35,017 bases of DNA, from NCBI GenBank assembly GCA_023228925.1, contig JALOAF010000011.1, positions 1 through 35,017 of the forward strand, given 5' to 3'. Below, piece by piece: positions 18,446 to 29,798 of this stretch. The translations under genes and the position numbers were made by a program. Source of the stretch: Candidatus Absconditabacterales bacterium. GTDB lineage: Bacteria > Patescibacteriota > Gracilibacteria > Absconditabacterales > Absconditicoccaceae. Each line of letters begins with the position of its first letter. Position 1 is the first letter of the stretch. The notes below the pieces were generated by a model. The model saw nothing but the letters and a program-made list of their open reading frames with translations, made no database searches and was not told where the DNA came from.

Positions 18446-20428
18446 ATGATTTCTTTTAAAGAAAAAAACACTTTAAAAAGATACTTAAGGTATACTTTTT
18501 TTGTAACTTTAATATTATGGATTTTAACTAGCTTATATGTTATTTATCAATATCTACGAGCATCTTCCAAACAAGTTATAAGTAAGGGCTGAACTTTTAT
18601 AGAAGGAATTTTTTCCACAACTTCGTTCTTACCATATCTAAGTAATGATTGGCAAAGTAAATTTTACCAATGAATGATGTTTGACAGATGCTTAGAGTTT
18701 GAAATTGATCAAAATGGTAGGCCAGAATACAAAAACAAACTTTGTGATGTTACAACAAGAGACTACAAAACCTACCATATTGCATTGTCAAATGGTGGTG
18801 TTTGGTCTGATTGAGTTCCTTTATCAATAGAAGATGTGTTTTTTACCTATGAAGAAATAATTAAAAATAATTCATTTGAAATAGAATACCTAAAAAAATA
18901 TTCCAATATAAATGTAGAAATGGAAGGAGATAAAGTAAAAGTAGTATTTGAAAATAGTTCTGAAGATAATTCTTTATTTTTCACCAACTATATTTTACCA
19001 AAACATGCACTTCTTGCTCCAAATATAGAAATGTACAAGCAAAGCTTTGCAATAGAACCTATTTACAACAATTGTGCGAAAATAAAATCTCAATCTACTG
19101 ACCAATATAGTCTAATTTTTGATTTGTCTGATTGTAAAGATACTAATTTATGATTTTATCAAATAAAAAACGCAATTTCTTTTGATAGTTTTAAAGAAAG
19201 TACAAATCAATTGAACTGATCTATTATAGATGCTTATATTTGAGATGAAAATCTAAAGTGATATCAAACAATAAATCTAGAAAGCAATAAATTAATTACT
19301 CTATTTTTCAACACAAAGTCCGAAAAAATGACAGTAAGATTAAGAAGGGCTCTATGATGACTAATTGCAAACAAGTTTTTTGATTCTGATAAAGATGAAT
19401 ATATGAAAAAATACGACAGAGATATTTTTATAAAATATACATCCACTGGTGCAAACATATCGGACTTTTTAAGCCGTATAGATACGAAATGAGGCTTAGG
19501 AAAACAAGAGTTGATAGAAAGTTGAATCGGTGAATTTACATGAAATTTAAATTTTTCTAACAAAGAAAAAGCTTATGCTTTTTATACAGAAGACAGCAAA
19601 CAGGATTTTATGTTAAATTTGAAGTTTGAAAACAGCTACGACAAAATAGCTATACAACACAATAGTTGAGATCTATATTATCCAAGCACATACAGTAAAA
19701 AAAATCAATCTGCAAATTATTGAATAGCACCAAAAAATAAAAATATAAACCCTGGATTAAATTCTTATACTATTTTTGGATTTAATAAAGATAAAAAAGA
19801 ACAAGTAGGAAGTATCAATCTTTACAATCTATACAAAGAAGATACTGAAAATACTGTTTGAATTAAGGAAAATCTAAAAATTTTATATTTCGACAACAAT
19901 CTATCAAATTATGTTATAGGGAAATTAAAACAAATATTTAAAGAAATGGATATAGAAGATAGGTTTACTTACAAAAAATCATCTGACATAAATGAATTGG
20001 AAGGAGTTATAACTGCTGGAGAATATGATATATTTTTAAATATAATAGATATGTGACTGACCACAGATATTTCCAAATTATTTTCAGTAGAAAATCCAAA
20101 AACAAATCCATCTCAATACAGCAATGCAAGGTTGGTTTCTTTATTAAAACAATATAATGAATCAAAAAACAAATCAAAAATTGTTGAAGAAATAAACAAT
20201 ATCCATTCAAACGATATGCCTATTGTTGTTTTAGGAAGACAATATATTAAATTAAACTTAAAAGATTCTATGTTAAACAAATTAAATATGGAAAAATTGG
20301 ACATGTATGAATATAATCGAAGAGATATAATTTACAAAAACTTAAGTTTAACTGAAAATATATATATAGATAAAGAAAAAGCTTGGAATCGAAAAAACTT
20401 TTGGAATTTTATAAAAAATCCAAACTAA
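18446..20428 (+). CDS. Membrane-anchored family 5 solute-binding protein
   Basis: This 660-residue protein resembles extracellular solute-binding proteins that capture oligopeptides for ABC import. One hydrophobic helix (residues about 15-37) replaces the usual lipobox, so it should be tethered by an N-terminal anchor. The family 5 signature WSDGVPLSIEDVFFTYEEI lies near residues 112-130, preceded by YHIALSNGGV. A mid-region LITLFFNTKSEKMTVRLRRALGGLI matches the conserved segment where returning strands meet the substrate (only part of it is conserved). It is one base downstream of secG. No ABC permease or ATPase genes are nearby, so the import partner must be elsewhere or absent. Confidence 0.82.
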
Positions 20429-20542
20429 AAATTAAAAGTAAATATTTGTTTTAAAACTTGAAAGTTTATAATTTTAAGAATCAAGTATAGATAAAATAAT
20501 TTTGGACACTTTACAAACTTACAGCAGTATTTAATGTTTTGA

Positions 20543-21193
20543 ATGTCAATTATAGAAATAGTAAGTCTAGCAATAATATTGCTAATTTCCATATGATTGC
20601 ATGAATATGCTCATGCATATGTTTCTTATAGATTATGAGATCCTACTCCAAAACTACAATGAAGATTAACTAGCAACCCATTAAAACATATGGATCCTAT
20701 TTGATTTTTTATGATATTTTTGATAGGATTTTGATGGGGAAAGCCTGTTCAAGTAAATCCCACATATTACAAAGATCCATTAAAATGAGAACTAATGGTT
20801 GCACTAGCATGACCAGCAACAAATCTAATTCTTTCTACAATAGGGATTATTTTACTACTAATTTTTTCTAAAATTTTTTCTTTATGAATTAATGATATAT
20901 TTCTAAATAATGCTAATGCTCTAATTATGTTTTTTGTAAATTTCTCTATGATAAACATCCTTTTAGCTGTGTTCAACCTAATTCCACTACCTCCTCTTGA
21001 TGGATTTAGAATAGTAAAAATGATTTCATACAATTTTGCTAGTTTTGTAGAAAAATACACTACATATATTTCAATCATGTTTTTGATATTAATTTTATGA
21101 CCAGGTAGAAGTGTTGTTTGAAATTTTTTACGAACAGTAAGCAATTCAATATTTCAATTTATATTTACTATTTTTGCTACTATTTTTTATTAA
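20543..21193 (+). CDS. Site-2 protease family membrane protein (M50, SpoIVFB/Rip-like)
   Basis: This 216-residue protein is a compact M50 protease without a PDZ domain. The zinc motif is HEYAHA in the first helix (GLHEYAHAYVSYRLGDPTPK, of which the glycines are UGA). It is followed by LTSNPLKHMDP, the GWGKPVQVNP strand typical of the group, and NLIPLPPLDGFR with the third ligand aspartate. Five to six membrane helices are likely. It differs from the larger RseP at 378. An in-frame ATG at 20534 (M-F-Gly-M) is an alternative start. It is 114 bases after the solute-binding protein gene. Confidence 0.9.
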
Positions 21194-21310
21194 CTTAAGA
21201 AAATCTAAACAACAATTTAACAAGCAATATAAAAAATATTAAAGAAATTTATTACAAAATAAGCTTACTTTACAAATTTTAAACTTTATTAACCTTACAA
21301 AATAATCTCC

Positions 21311-22402
21311 ATGATTGAAAAATTAAAATCAATAATACAAGAATATCTAAAACTAAGTGAACTTGCCATAGATCCAGAAACTCTTTGAAATCAAAAAGAA
21401 TCTATTAGGATAAATAAAGAAATTTCTAATATGCAAGAAAAATATGACTTATCAAAAGAATACCTAAACTATTATGGTCAACTAGAAGAAGCAAAGGAAA
21501 TATTAAACACAGAAAATGATGAGGATATGATAGAGATAGCCAAAGAACAAAAAAAAGAATCAGAAGATAAATTAGAGGAATTGGAAAAAAAAATTAAAAT
21601 AGCCTTATTGCCTAGCGATCCAAATGATGATAAAAATATTTTTTTAGAAATTAGACCAGCTGCTTGATGAGATGAATCAGCATTATTTGGAGCAGAATTA
21701 TTGAGAATGTACTTATTTTTTGCACAAAAAAAATGACGAAAAGCAGAAATAGTAGAAGAACAACTTACAGACATTTGATGAGTAAAATTTGTAATGGTAA
21801 AAATATTTTGAGAGAAGGTTTATTCCATTATGAAATTTGAAAGTTGAGTACATAGGGTTCAAAGAATACCTGATACAGAATCTCAAGGAAGAGTGCATAC
21901 TTCTACAGTAACTGTTGCAATTATGCCTGAAGTAGATGAAGTTAGTGTAAATATAGATCCAAAAGATGTTGTAATGGACACCTATGCTTGATCTTCTTCT
22001 GGTGGACAAAATGCAAATAAAAATCAAACTGGAGTTAGATTACACCACATACCAAGCTGATTGATTGTTGATATTGGAGATAGCAAATCTCAATTAAAAA
22101 ACAAAGAAAAAGCACGAGAAGTACTTAGATCTAGATTGTACCAAATAGAATTAGATAAACAGCAAAAAGAACAAAAAGACATCAGATGAAACCAAATTGG
22201 TAGCTGAGATAGATCAGAAAAAATAAGGACATATAATTTTCCACAAGACAGAATTACAGACCATAGGATCAAACAATCTTGGTCAAATATTCCTTCAGTA
22301 TTAGCAGGGAATCTAGATGAAATTTTGAATACAATAATAATAGAAAATCAAAATATTCTTTTGACAAAAATCGAGTGACAAGATTCTACAGTTAATAATT
22401 AA
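21311..22402 (+). CDS. prfA: Peptide chain release factor 1
   Basis: This 363-residue protein recognises UAA and UAG and triggers peptide release. It has the RF1 landmarks RPAAGGDESALF (both Gly of GGD encoded by UGA), [22 protein letters not shown] containing the PxT codon-recognition tripeptide as P187-D188-T189 (shown in part), and the catalytic GGQ at residues 231-233. The PxT motif separates it from RF2, which has SPF. Length matches typical RF1 (about 360). In a genome that reads UGA as glycine, RF2 would be harmful, so an RF1-only termination system is expected. All 26 stop codons of complete genes in this window are UAA or UAG. A terminator follows at 22535. Confidence 0.95.
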
Positions 22403-22437
22403 TAATAGAAAATTAAACCATAAACAGAGTGAAGCCA

Positions 22438-22505
22438 GTCATTTCAATTTCGAACATAACTACTGTCATTTAGAACAAAATCTAGAAACCTATTCGCGAC
22501 ACGCG
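22438..22505. repeat. Degenerate family B repeat remnants
   Basis: GTCATTTCAATTTCGAAC and GTCATTTAGAAC...AAATCTAGAAACC resemble decayed left arms of family B. They are followed by a CGCGACA direct repeat (22495-22508). Similarity is weak compared with other clusters. Confidence 0.45.
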
Positions 22506-22534
22506 ACAACAGCTTTTTATTTTATTAAGCTAAT

Positions 22535-22562
22535 AAAAAAACTACCTTATGGTAGTTTTTTA
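22535..22562. terminator. Bidirectional rho-independent terminator
   Basis: AAAAAACTACC (22535-22545), loop TTAT, GGTAGTTTTTT (22550-22560) form a perfect stem with T-runs on both strands. It lies between prfA (+) and the Cys-rich gene (-), which converge here. Confidence 0.85.
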
Positions 22563-22583
22563 TGAAGAACTTTATAAGTAAAT

Positions 22584-23483
22584 TTAATGTCAAAAATTAG
22601 TAAAAATAAAATGATTTTTATCTTTACAAAAACTTTTATCTAAATGTTTTTTTTTATAATTATCTGCGACATTAACATCAGCACTTGAGCATGATACTAA
22701 ATTCCAGGATCAATTTGATTGTAATTCATATCCATACAAAATACCAGAATTATAATATTTTATATCAACAACATCACATAATAATTTTTTGTTTTTCTTG
22801 TAACAAGATTTAATAAAACCACCTTTTAACTTAGTAAAATGTTGTCGATGAGTATCTCATGCTTTCAATACAAAAATTCAACCCTCATTTTCATCAAGTC
22901 GCTGTACTCATAACATATAATCTCAAAAAACATATTCCTTATGTATCGCTGCTGAAACAACATCAAGCGGATTATAATTATGTACAAAATCTCAAAATTC
23001 AGATGACACCTGTTCTAACCTATTATCATATATTGATTTATAAATTTGAGAATAATTTAATTTTGTAATTTTTATATCACTTCACACATAGTCAACCAAA
23101 AATAATTTACACACATCTCTCAGTTCTTTTGTTGATCAAGATACAGCACACTGTTCAAAAAGTTTACTAGTCCACTTAGTTATATATGCCTTATCGTCTG
23201 CATTCTGATAAATTTTTGCCAATAAAGGAGAAATCCAATCATAAAGTAGCTGTTCTTTATCTCAAATTACTCAGTATTCCCAAACACCCTCTTCTGAATC
23301 AACAATATATTTTTCAAATAATTCATCTTGATTTGATTTTCACTTATGAAACTTATCAAAAAATTTTTTATTTTGTTCACATAATGGATCTCAACGGTAT
23401 CAATCCACACATTCCAAAGAGAACATTTGTGCAAATCAAAAAGAACAAAAGAAAAATATAAAAATTAACAATATTTTTTTCAT
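22584..23483 (-). CDS. Secreted cysteine-rich protein, unknown function
   Basis: The 299-residue protein is not recognised. It starts with a classical signal peptide (MKKILLIFIFFFCSFGFAQ, cut probably after FA or AQ). The mature part has eight cysteines: two near the N-terminus (LECVDG, PLCEQN), a pair in the middle (EQCAVS, DVCKLF) and four in the C-terminal third (KSCYKK, LLCDVV, VSCSSA, SFCKDK). The even number suggests disulfide bonds. About 14 glycines are UGA. Aromatic and charged residues dominate and there is no membrane helix after the signal, so it should be exported. It lies alone between two terminators, facing prfA. Function cannot be inferred. Confidence 0.75.
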
Positions 23484-23566
23484 AGCATAAAAATGATAAT
23501 AAAAATTAGATATTTAACATCAATTCTATTAATAAGTTTTGACATCCAAAAATCAACAGCATAAAA

Positions 23567-23592
23567 AAGGAACGATTACAAAACCGTTCCTT
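23567..23592 (-). terminator. Rho-independent terminator downstream of fusA
   Basis: Read on the minus strand: AAGGAACG, a 10-base loop, CGTTCCTT followed by TTTT. The T-run direction fits transcripts coming from fusA, beyond GC-rich island 3. Confidence 0.75.
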
Positions 23593-23637
23593 ATATTATT
23601 TTATTTATTACTTTATTATTTTATCATTTATTATATC

Positions 23638-23675
23638 CTACCACCCGCCCCGTAGGACTACGGGCCGGGTGGTTA
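23638..23675. repeat. GC-rich inverted-repeat island 3
   Basis: CTACCACCCGCCCCGT pairs with ACGGGCCGGGTGGTTAG (one internal mismatch) around loop AGGACT. It sits 10 bases past the fusA stop and shares TACCACCCG and TAGGACTACGGG-type words with islands 1 and 2. It may reinforce termination of fusA. Confidence 0.75.
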
Positions 23676-23684
23676 GACGAATTT

Positions 23685-25793
23685 CTACTCCTCATCCATT
23701 GATTTAACTTTTCCAGATCTCTCATCTATAATTTGTTTTGAAATATTTTCTGGAACTCTCTCATAGCTACCAAATTCCATAGAGAAGCTCGCTCTACCCT
23801 GAGTATTGGATCTAAGATCAGTTGCATAACCAAACATTTCTGACAATGGAACTTTAGCTTTAATTACAGTTGCATTTCCTCTTTGTTCTTGTCATTGAAT
23901 CATTCCTCTTCTAGAAGATAAATCTCCCATCACATCTCAAACATAATCTTCTGGAGTAGTCACTTCTACAGTCATTACTGGCTCTAATATACAAGCTTGC
24001 GCTTCAGGTTTTGTAAATGCAGCTTTGAATGCTCTAAATGTCGCAATTTTAAATGCTATTTCTGAAGAATCCACATCATGATAAGATCCAAAATAAGGAA
24101 CAGCTTTAATGTTTATAATAGGATATCATGCCAAAATACCTTGTGCCATAGTTTCTTTAGCTCCTTTATCAATAGCTGGTATAAATTCATTTGGAATTAC
24201 TCATCATTTGATTTCTGATACAAATTCATAGTTTTTATCTTGAAGTTTTTCAAGTCTAAGTAATACATGTCCATATTGTCCTCTACCTCCAGTTTGTCTC
24301 TTGAATACTCATTCTCATTCTACACTATCAGCCATAATTGTTTCTCTATAAGCAACTTGTGGTTTTCCTGTATTCACTTCTACTTTATGTTCTCTTCTAA
24401 GTCTATCTACTATAATATCTAAGTGTAATTCTCCCATACCAGCAATAATTGTTTGTGCACTTTCTTCATCAGAATGAGCTCTAAATGTGGGATCTTCATA
24501 CATAAGTTTTGCCAAAGCCAATCATAATTTTTCTTGATCATCTTTAGTTTTTGGTTCAATAGAAATATTGATAACTGGTTCTGGAAATTCTATTTTTTCA
24601 AGAATAATTGGATTTTTCATATCACATAAGGTATTTCCTGTTCTTGTATCTTTTAGTCATAAAAATGCACAAATATGTCATGCTCATATTTCTGAAATTT
24701 CTTCTCTTTTGTTTGCGTGCATCAAAAGCAATCTTCCTACTCTTTCTTTTTGACCAGTAATAGGATTTAATAAAGAATCTCCCGATTTTATAGTTCCAGA
24801 ATATACTCTAACAAAAGTCAAAGTACCTACAAAAGGATCTGAAGCAATTTTAAATGCCAATGCAGAAGCTGGTTCTGTAAGAGAAGCATGTCTTTCCAGT
24901 TGTTTTTCTTCATTGTCTGGATCTATTCCAATAATAGTTCACCTATCCAATGGACTAGGTAAATATCTTGTCACATAATCTAAAGCCAATTGTACACCAG
25001 TATTTTTTAGCGCTGTACCACACAAAATCGGATACAATTCATTGTTTACAGTTCCATTTCTAATTGCTTTTACAATCAAGTCTTTTGGGATATCTCATCA
25101 TTCCAAAAACTTATCAGCCAACTCATCATCAAACATTGTAGCAGCATCTATCATTTTTTCTCTATACTCCTCTGCTTTTGCTTTTAATTCTTCTGGAATT
25201 TCGTGCTCTACAACATTAACTCCCATTTCTCATTCAAACGTATACAATTTCATATCCAACAAATCCACTATTCATTTGAAATCAGAAGCTGCTCCATAAG
25301 GAATCTGACAAACAACTCCTTTATCAGTAAGTTTTGATTTAATACTGTCTACTGCCATAAAAAAATCTGCTCCCATTTTATCCATCTTATTTACAAAAGC
25401 CATTCTAGGAACTTCATATTTATCTGCTTGTCTTCGAACTGTTTCTGATTGTGGTTCTACTCATTGAGAAGCATCAAAAACTGCTATAGCTCAATCTAAA
25501 ACTCTCAAAGATCTTTCTACTTCTACAGTAAAGTCTACATGACCAGGAGTATCTATCACATTTATATGATAGTCTTTCCAAAAACAAGTAGTAGCTGCAG
25601 ATGTGATCGTAATTCATCTTTCTTTTTCTTGTTCCATCCAATCCATATCAGCTGCTCCATCGTGGGTTTCTCCTACTTTATGCTTTTTACCAGTATAATA
25701 AAGAATTCTTTCTGAAAAAGTTGTTTTACCAGCATCAATGTGTGCCATAATACCAATGTTTCTTACCCTATCCAAGGGAACTGTTTGTGCCAT
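23685..25793 (-). CDS. fusA: Elongation factor G
   Basis: This 702-residue GTPase drives ribosome translocation. The G domain shows the P-loop AHIDAGKTT (residues 17-25), switch [22 protein letters not shown] and the base-specificity motif [11 protein letters not shown]. Domains II to V follow, including [13 protein letters not shown] in domain [11 protein letters not shown] in domain IV and RRGMIQGQEQRGNA in domain V. Length is typical. UGA appears at several glycines (for example both in VEGEGVF). The start is the MAQTVP methionine rather than the further upstream in-frame ATG, because family members begin here. It ends in UAG. A probable promoter lies at 25847-25874. Island 3 and a hairpin terminator follow. 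Confidence 0.96.
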
Positions 25794-26346
25794 TTTTACA
25801 AAAACTAAATAATAAAAAATGCAAAAATCTTGCAATATTGGACATCCTTATAATAAAATAGCTATCTTTTTCAAGACAATTTACAGTAGATAATCTGCAA
25901 TGTACAATTTACAGCTTGTTATTCTGCTTAATATAATTTTGATAAGAATCTATTTGCAAACTCCTCCTCATTCTGAACAAACGGTTTGTCATTCTGAACG
26001 ATCAACAACACTGTCATTCTGAGCAAAGCGAAGAATCCATTTGCAGAATCTTTATTATTTCAAACAGTCTGTCATTTCGAGTGTCATAACTTGCGAGAAA
26101 TCTTTCGTCTGTCATTTCGAAGTGTTCTATCTTGCGAGAAATCTTACTGTAATGCTTTTAGATCTCTCGCAACAATAACAACTCGAGATGACAAATCCGC
26201 AACAATAACAACTCGAGATGATACAGTATAACAATAACAGTCCATCGAAATTTTTTCGAAACAAACGAAATGACAAAAAAACAAGAATAAGCAAACAACA
26301 AATTTAATAAATTTTTAATTTTATGAAATTGATTAATATGAACTTA
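25794..26346. repeat. Intergenic repeat cluster 2 (families A and B)
   Basis: The gap between fusA and gatC begins with the fusA promoter and then holds repeats. Family A: truncated copies near 25968-25980 and 25988-26002, and a full copy at 26013-26041. Family B left arms: 26071-26103 and 26111-26143. B right arm: 26161-26192, with a tandem partial copy at 26193-26222, then decayed pieces to about 26277. The left arm at 26111 and right arm at 26161 can pair over about 30 bases. No gene is supported. Confidence 0.82.
25847..25874 (-). promoter_or_regulatory. Probable promoter of fusA
   Basis: On the minus strand, TTGAAA (plus 25869-25874) and TATAAG (plus 25847-25852) are 16 bases apart. The start codon at 25793 lies about 50 bases downstream. 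Confidence 0.5.
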
Positions 26347-26625
26347 CTAAATAGCTCCTTTTATTTTTATAGAATTATTTACTAATTGATGCTCTACATT
26401 ATTCAAAATATCTGTTTTGTAAGGAAAATCTTCTGTTTCTTCTATTGTCCTAAGAGGATTGGAAATCTCTAAAAAATCATCAAGATCAGACAAATCTAAG
26501 CTTCACAATTCATCTATCATCTGAATAATTCATTTCATTTTTTCTAGAAAATCTTCTTGTTTATTTGTATCAAGAGTTATATTTGATAGTTTTTGCATTT
26601 GTTTTAGTTGTTCTAAGTTTAACAT
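26347..26625 (-). CDS. gatC: Asp/Glu-tRNA amidotransferase subunit C
   Basis: This 92-residue protein matches GatC, the small stabilising subunit of the GatCAB complex that converts mischarged Glu-tRNA-Gln or Asp-tRNA-Asn. Residues 1-40 are an amphipathic helix. The later part has NPLRTIEETED and DILNNVEHQLVNNSIKI, which follow the family's proline/arginine and asparagine pattern before a short C-terminal strand. It ends in UAG. gatA and gatB are not in the window. It lies 26 bases downstream of the PKD-domain gene on the same strand and is likely co-transcribed. Confidence 0.82.
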
Positions 26626-26651
26626 ATTTCCTGTAATAATTGATAAATTTT

Positions 26652-29099
26652 TTATTTTACTATTAAATTAATTTTTCAATCTACTGTTGGCATATTTTCA
26701 TAAAATACTGATGCTGTAATAGCATATTCTCATGGAATTTCATATACCTGAGAAACATTGGTACAAGATCTTCAAGGACATTCTATTTCATTTCAATTAC
26801 CAAATTTCCATATAATTTTTGTAGGAGAGCCATCCATATTTAATGACATATCCACACTATCTCAAATACTAGCACTTTGTGCAGGATGAGAATCTAAAAC
26901 TATTTCTACATTTACAATTGGTTTTGTAATAGACATCCTAGTTCATCATCATATAGTTAATTCACGACCTTTTTTAGTTTTCAAAGTAACTGTAGGATAA
27001 AAAACTCAATTTTCTTCAGCAAAATCATATGTATATGTATGTTCTATAATTGATTGAGATAGATTTTCTTTTTTATTTCAATCTCAAAAATCCCATGAAA
27101 AATAAACTATTTTATCTTCTGGATCAGTAAGTGTAGTAGCAGAAGCATCAAACTTTACCTTAAATGGGGAAATCCCAACAGTATCTGGAGACACTAAAAA
27201 ACTTCAAATAATATCATCTCTATCCACCACAATCTTTATTTCCTTTTCAGAATAAGTTTCTGTATTTGAATCTCCAACAATAATTTTTATAATAGCTCAT
27301 TGATTTGAATCAATAGTAGCTTGAAAAGAGTTATTTTCCACTAAAGTTGGAATATCATTTACAATTGCTTGTACTTTTGCTCCAGCAATATTCGGAATTA
27401 TATTTTTTATGTCCACTCTTACAATTGTAGGAATTTCTGTAATTTTAACAGTTTCTAAATCATCTTGTTTTTCAAAATCAGATTTTGTTGGAGTTTTTGT
27501 AAATATATCATAATATATTTGGAAATAAGATCCACCAACATCTATGGTCTGACTTTCTGCCAGACCTTGTTTGCTATCTGAAGTAATAAAAACAAGCTGA
27601 ACTGAATACAAACCATTTCCAGGAAAAGTATATTGAATAGTAGAATTTTTGGAAGAAATTGTATCTACTATTTTATTGTTTTGTTTATTCAATATATTAA
27701 ATTTATATTCAGAAACTGTAGGTTCTACTCCATAAAAATTAGCTGAAATATTATATTGTCATTTATCTAATTCTACAAAATCTACATAAGCAATTGGTAC
27801 ATCTGACTGCTCTATTCTAATTGGAAATGAATAAGCATAATTATTCAAAAAAGGTATTTTGAAAGCAAAATTGAAAACTCCAGCACCTGTATATATATGA
27901 GTATAGTAAATAAGTCCAGTTTTATCAAAAACTCAATCTCAATCCAAATCTCGTTCAATCTGATAATCGTTTAATTGAAATTCTCTAAAAATATCTGAAG
28001 CATCATATGTAATATTTACTGGATTTTTTCAAACAAACAACTCATTGTTGTTTAATTGATTTTCTCATAAATTAGAACTAACATTTATTTGAGATCTAAC
28101 TACAATATTTGCAACCGAAACATCTTTGGAATTTTGTCATTGAGAATCTAAATAATCTAACTTTAATTTTATAGGATAATCTCATTTTTTTTGATAAAAA
28201 CAAGATCATTGAAATTTATTTCAAGCTATTGTCAAAATTTGTCAATTCCCACAATCCAAACCAAGTCATAAAATTTTTGGATTTCACAAACTTGGAACAA
28301 GTTCTTTGTTGAAAAGTTTTAGATTTAGTTCAAATTCAATATTTACTGGTGCAATAATATACAAATCTGGCTCGATTCATAATTCTACTGGTCAATCTTG
28401 TAAAATTAAATTGGCGGTCAATAGTTGAGTAGATTGATCCAAATCTATATTTTTAATAGCATTGATAGCTGATAATCATAAAACTAAAGTCAATAACAAC
28501 AAAATAGATCATCATGCCAATCAAAATATCGCAAAAATTTTCTTTTTATATTTTTTTTTGATGATTTTGAATAAGTTTATTGACAAGACAGTCAGTGCTA
28601 ACACAATAAATATTCATAAAAATATTGCTGTAAATATTTGCAAAAACAACATTGCTTGTTCTATTGTAAGTCCAAGTTTTGCAACTTTATCTAAATTTTG
28701 AAGCAATGAATAAAGAAAAAATGCGACTCATCATATAATCAAAACAATTACAGCTCAAATCAAGCCCAAAATCAGTTTGAAAGAAACTTTTTTTTTCTTT
28801 TTATCTTTTTTGTCCTCTTTAATATTTGTGGTTTCTTGTAAAACACCAAGTTTAGCCAAAGTTTCTTTATTTTGTGTGTATAAATTATTTAATTTTTGCA
28901 TCTGTTGATGTACAAGTTCTTTTTGTTCTAAATCTAATTGATTATTTTCATACAAACTTTTTAATTCTTGATATTTTGACATTATTTGTTCTTGCTGTTC
29001 CAAAATTTTTTGGATTTGTTGAGCCTGCAAAATTTTTGGATCATTTTGAATATCAGAAAGGTTTAAATTGTCTGAGACTTGAACATTTTGTTCTGTCAT
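26652..29099 (-). CDS. PKD-domain membrane protein
   Basis: This 815-residue protein has a Q/E-rich coiled-coil N-terminus (residues 1-100), a lysine cluster (DKKDKKKKK) and three membrane helices (about 107-131, 149-174 and 188-211). The long C-terminal part is expected to be extracytoplasmic. It holds several Ig/PKD-like beta domains. A Ca-binding type loop DLDGDGVFD lies at residues 384-392. The clearest PKD unit has the signature SWDFGDG (668-674), both glycines UGA, followed by HTYTY. A last unit has IIGKFGNG-like residues (TKIIWKFGNGNE). PKD domains usually serve surface adhesion or protein contacts. It is the first gene of a pair with gatC. Confidence 0.82.
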
Positions 29100-29689
29100 T
29101 ATATTTTTATTAAATTAATAAATACTTTATATTTCTAAATAATTTCGAACATTATTGTAGTAATATCATCATTCTAAGCTAGCCCACTTAATAAGGGGGT
29201 TGGGGGGATCGTTTGCAGATCCTCTGTCATTCTGAGCATAGCGAAGAATCCATTAACAGACTATTTGTCATTCTGAGCGTAGCGAAAAATCCATTTTCAC
29301 ATAGCATTGTCATTCTGAATAATCTGTCATTTCGAGGTGCTCTACCTTGCAAGAAATCCCCTTTAATACTTTTAGATCTCTCGCAACAATAACGACTCGA
29401 GATGACAAATCCGCAACAATAACAAATGAGATGACAAATCCGCAACAATAACAAATGAGATGACATAAGAGCAACAACAAGAAACGAAATGACAACATTC
29501 CATTTTTAAAAGATAAGTCTTTGAATACTTTATCATTAACAAAAGAAAAATCAACAAAATCTATCACAAATGATAACTCATTTAATCCTCTTTTCATTTT
29601 CAAAAATAAAGCTATTTTTCACATATTTTCTATAGTTTTACAAATATAAATCAAGTTTTTTTTAATACATACTACACAATAAAAGTTAA

Positions 29690-29707
29690 AAAACACAAGT
29701 GTGTTTT
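29690..29707. other. Small hairpin before the surface-operon promoter
   Basis: AAAACAC (29690-29696) pairs with GTGTTTT (29701-29707) around AAGT. It lies 21 bases upstream of the -35 box and could be a terminator for leftward or rightward transcription or an operator-like palindrome. Confidence 0.4.
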
Positions 29708-29727
29708 GAAATAAAAAACCAAAAAAA

Positions 29728-29756
29728 TTGATTAAAATAAGTTTTTTGAATATAAT
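29728..29756 (+). promoter_or_regulatory. Strong sigma-70-type promoter of the surface-protein operon
   Basis: TTGATT (29728-29733), an optimal 17-base spacer and a perfect TATAAT (29751-29756) lie 42 bases before the start codon at 29799. This is the best promoter match in the window. Confidence 0.7.
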
Positions 29757-29798
29757 GGAATATATAAAAATTTTAATTTACTTAATATTTACAAAAAA

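Larger units (their letters stand above)
29100..29798. repeat. Intergenic repeat cluster 3 (families A, B, C) and promoter region
   Basis: Family C: 29181-29210 (CTTAATAAGGGGG core). Family A: 29226-29254, 29267-29295, and a truncated copy at 29309-29320. Family B left arm: 29326-29358; right arm: 29375-29406, followed by two exact 29-base tandem units (29407-29435 and 29436-29464). This is the clearest composite element in the window. The right part (29500-29790) is AT-rich, with a small hairpin at 29690-29707 and the promoter at 29728-29756. The short open frames here are repeat sequence. Confidence 0.85.

Noticed and set aside
21311..22402. Release factor as RF2 (prfB)
   Set aside because: It has PxT and not SPF, and no programmed frameshift site; it aligns with RF1 features.
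22859..23068. Plus-strand frame of 69 codons inside the Cys-rich gene
   Set aside because: It is the antisense shadow of the minus-strand gene, which has a signal peptide and consistent coding features.
29407..29464. Two exact 29-base direct repeats as a small CRISPR array
   Set aside because: The units are adjacent with no spacers and belong to the family B right arm; no cas genes are present.
29227..29603. Overlapping minus-strand open frames in repeat cluster 3
   Set aside because: They consist of repeated leucine/cysteine/histidine strings generated by the family A and B repeats, not protein-like sequence.
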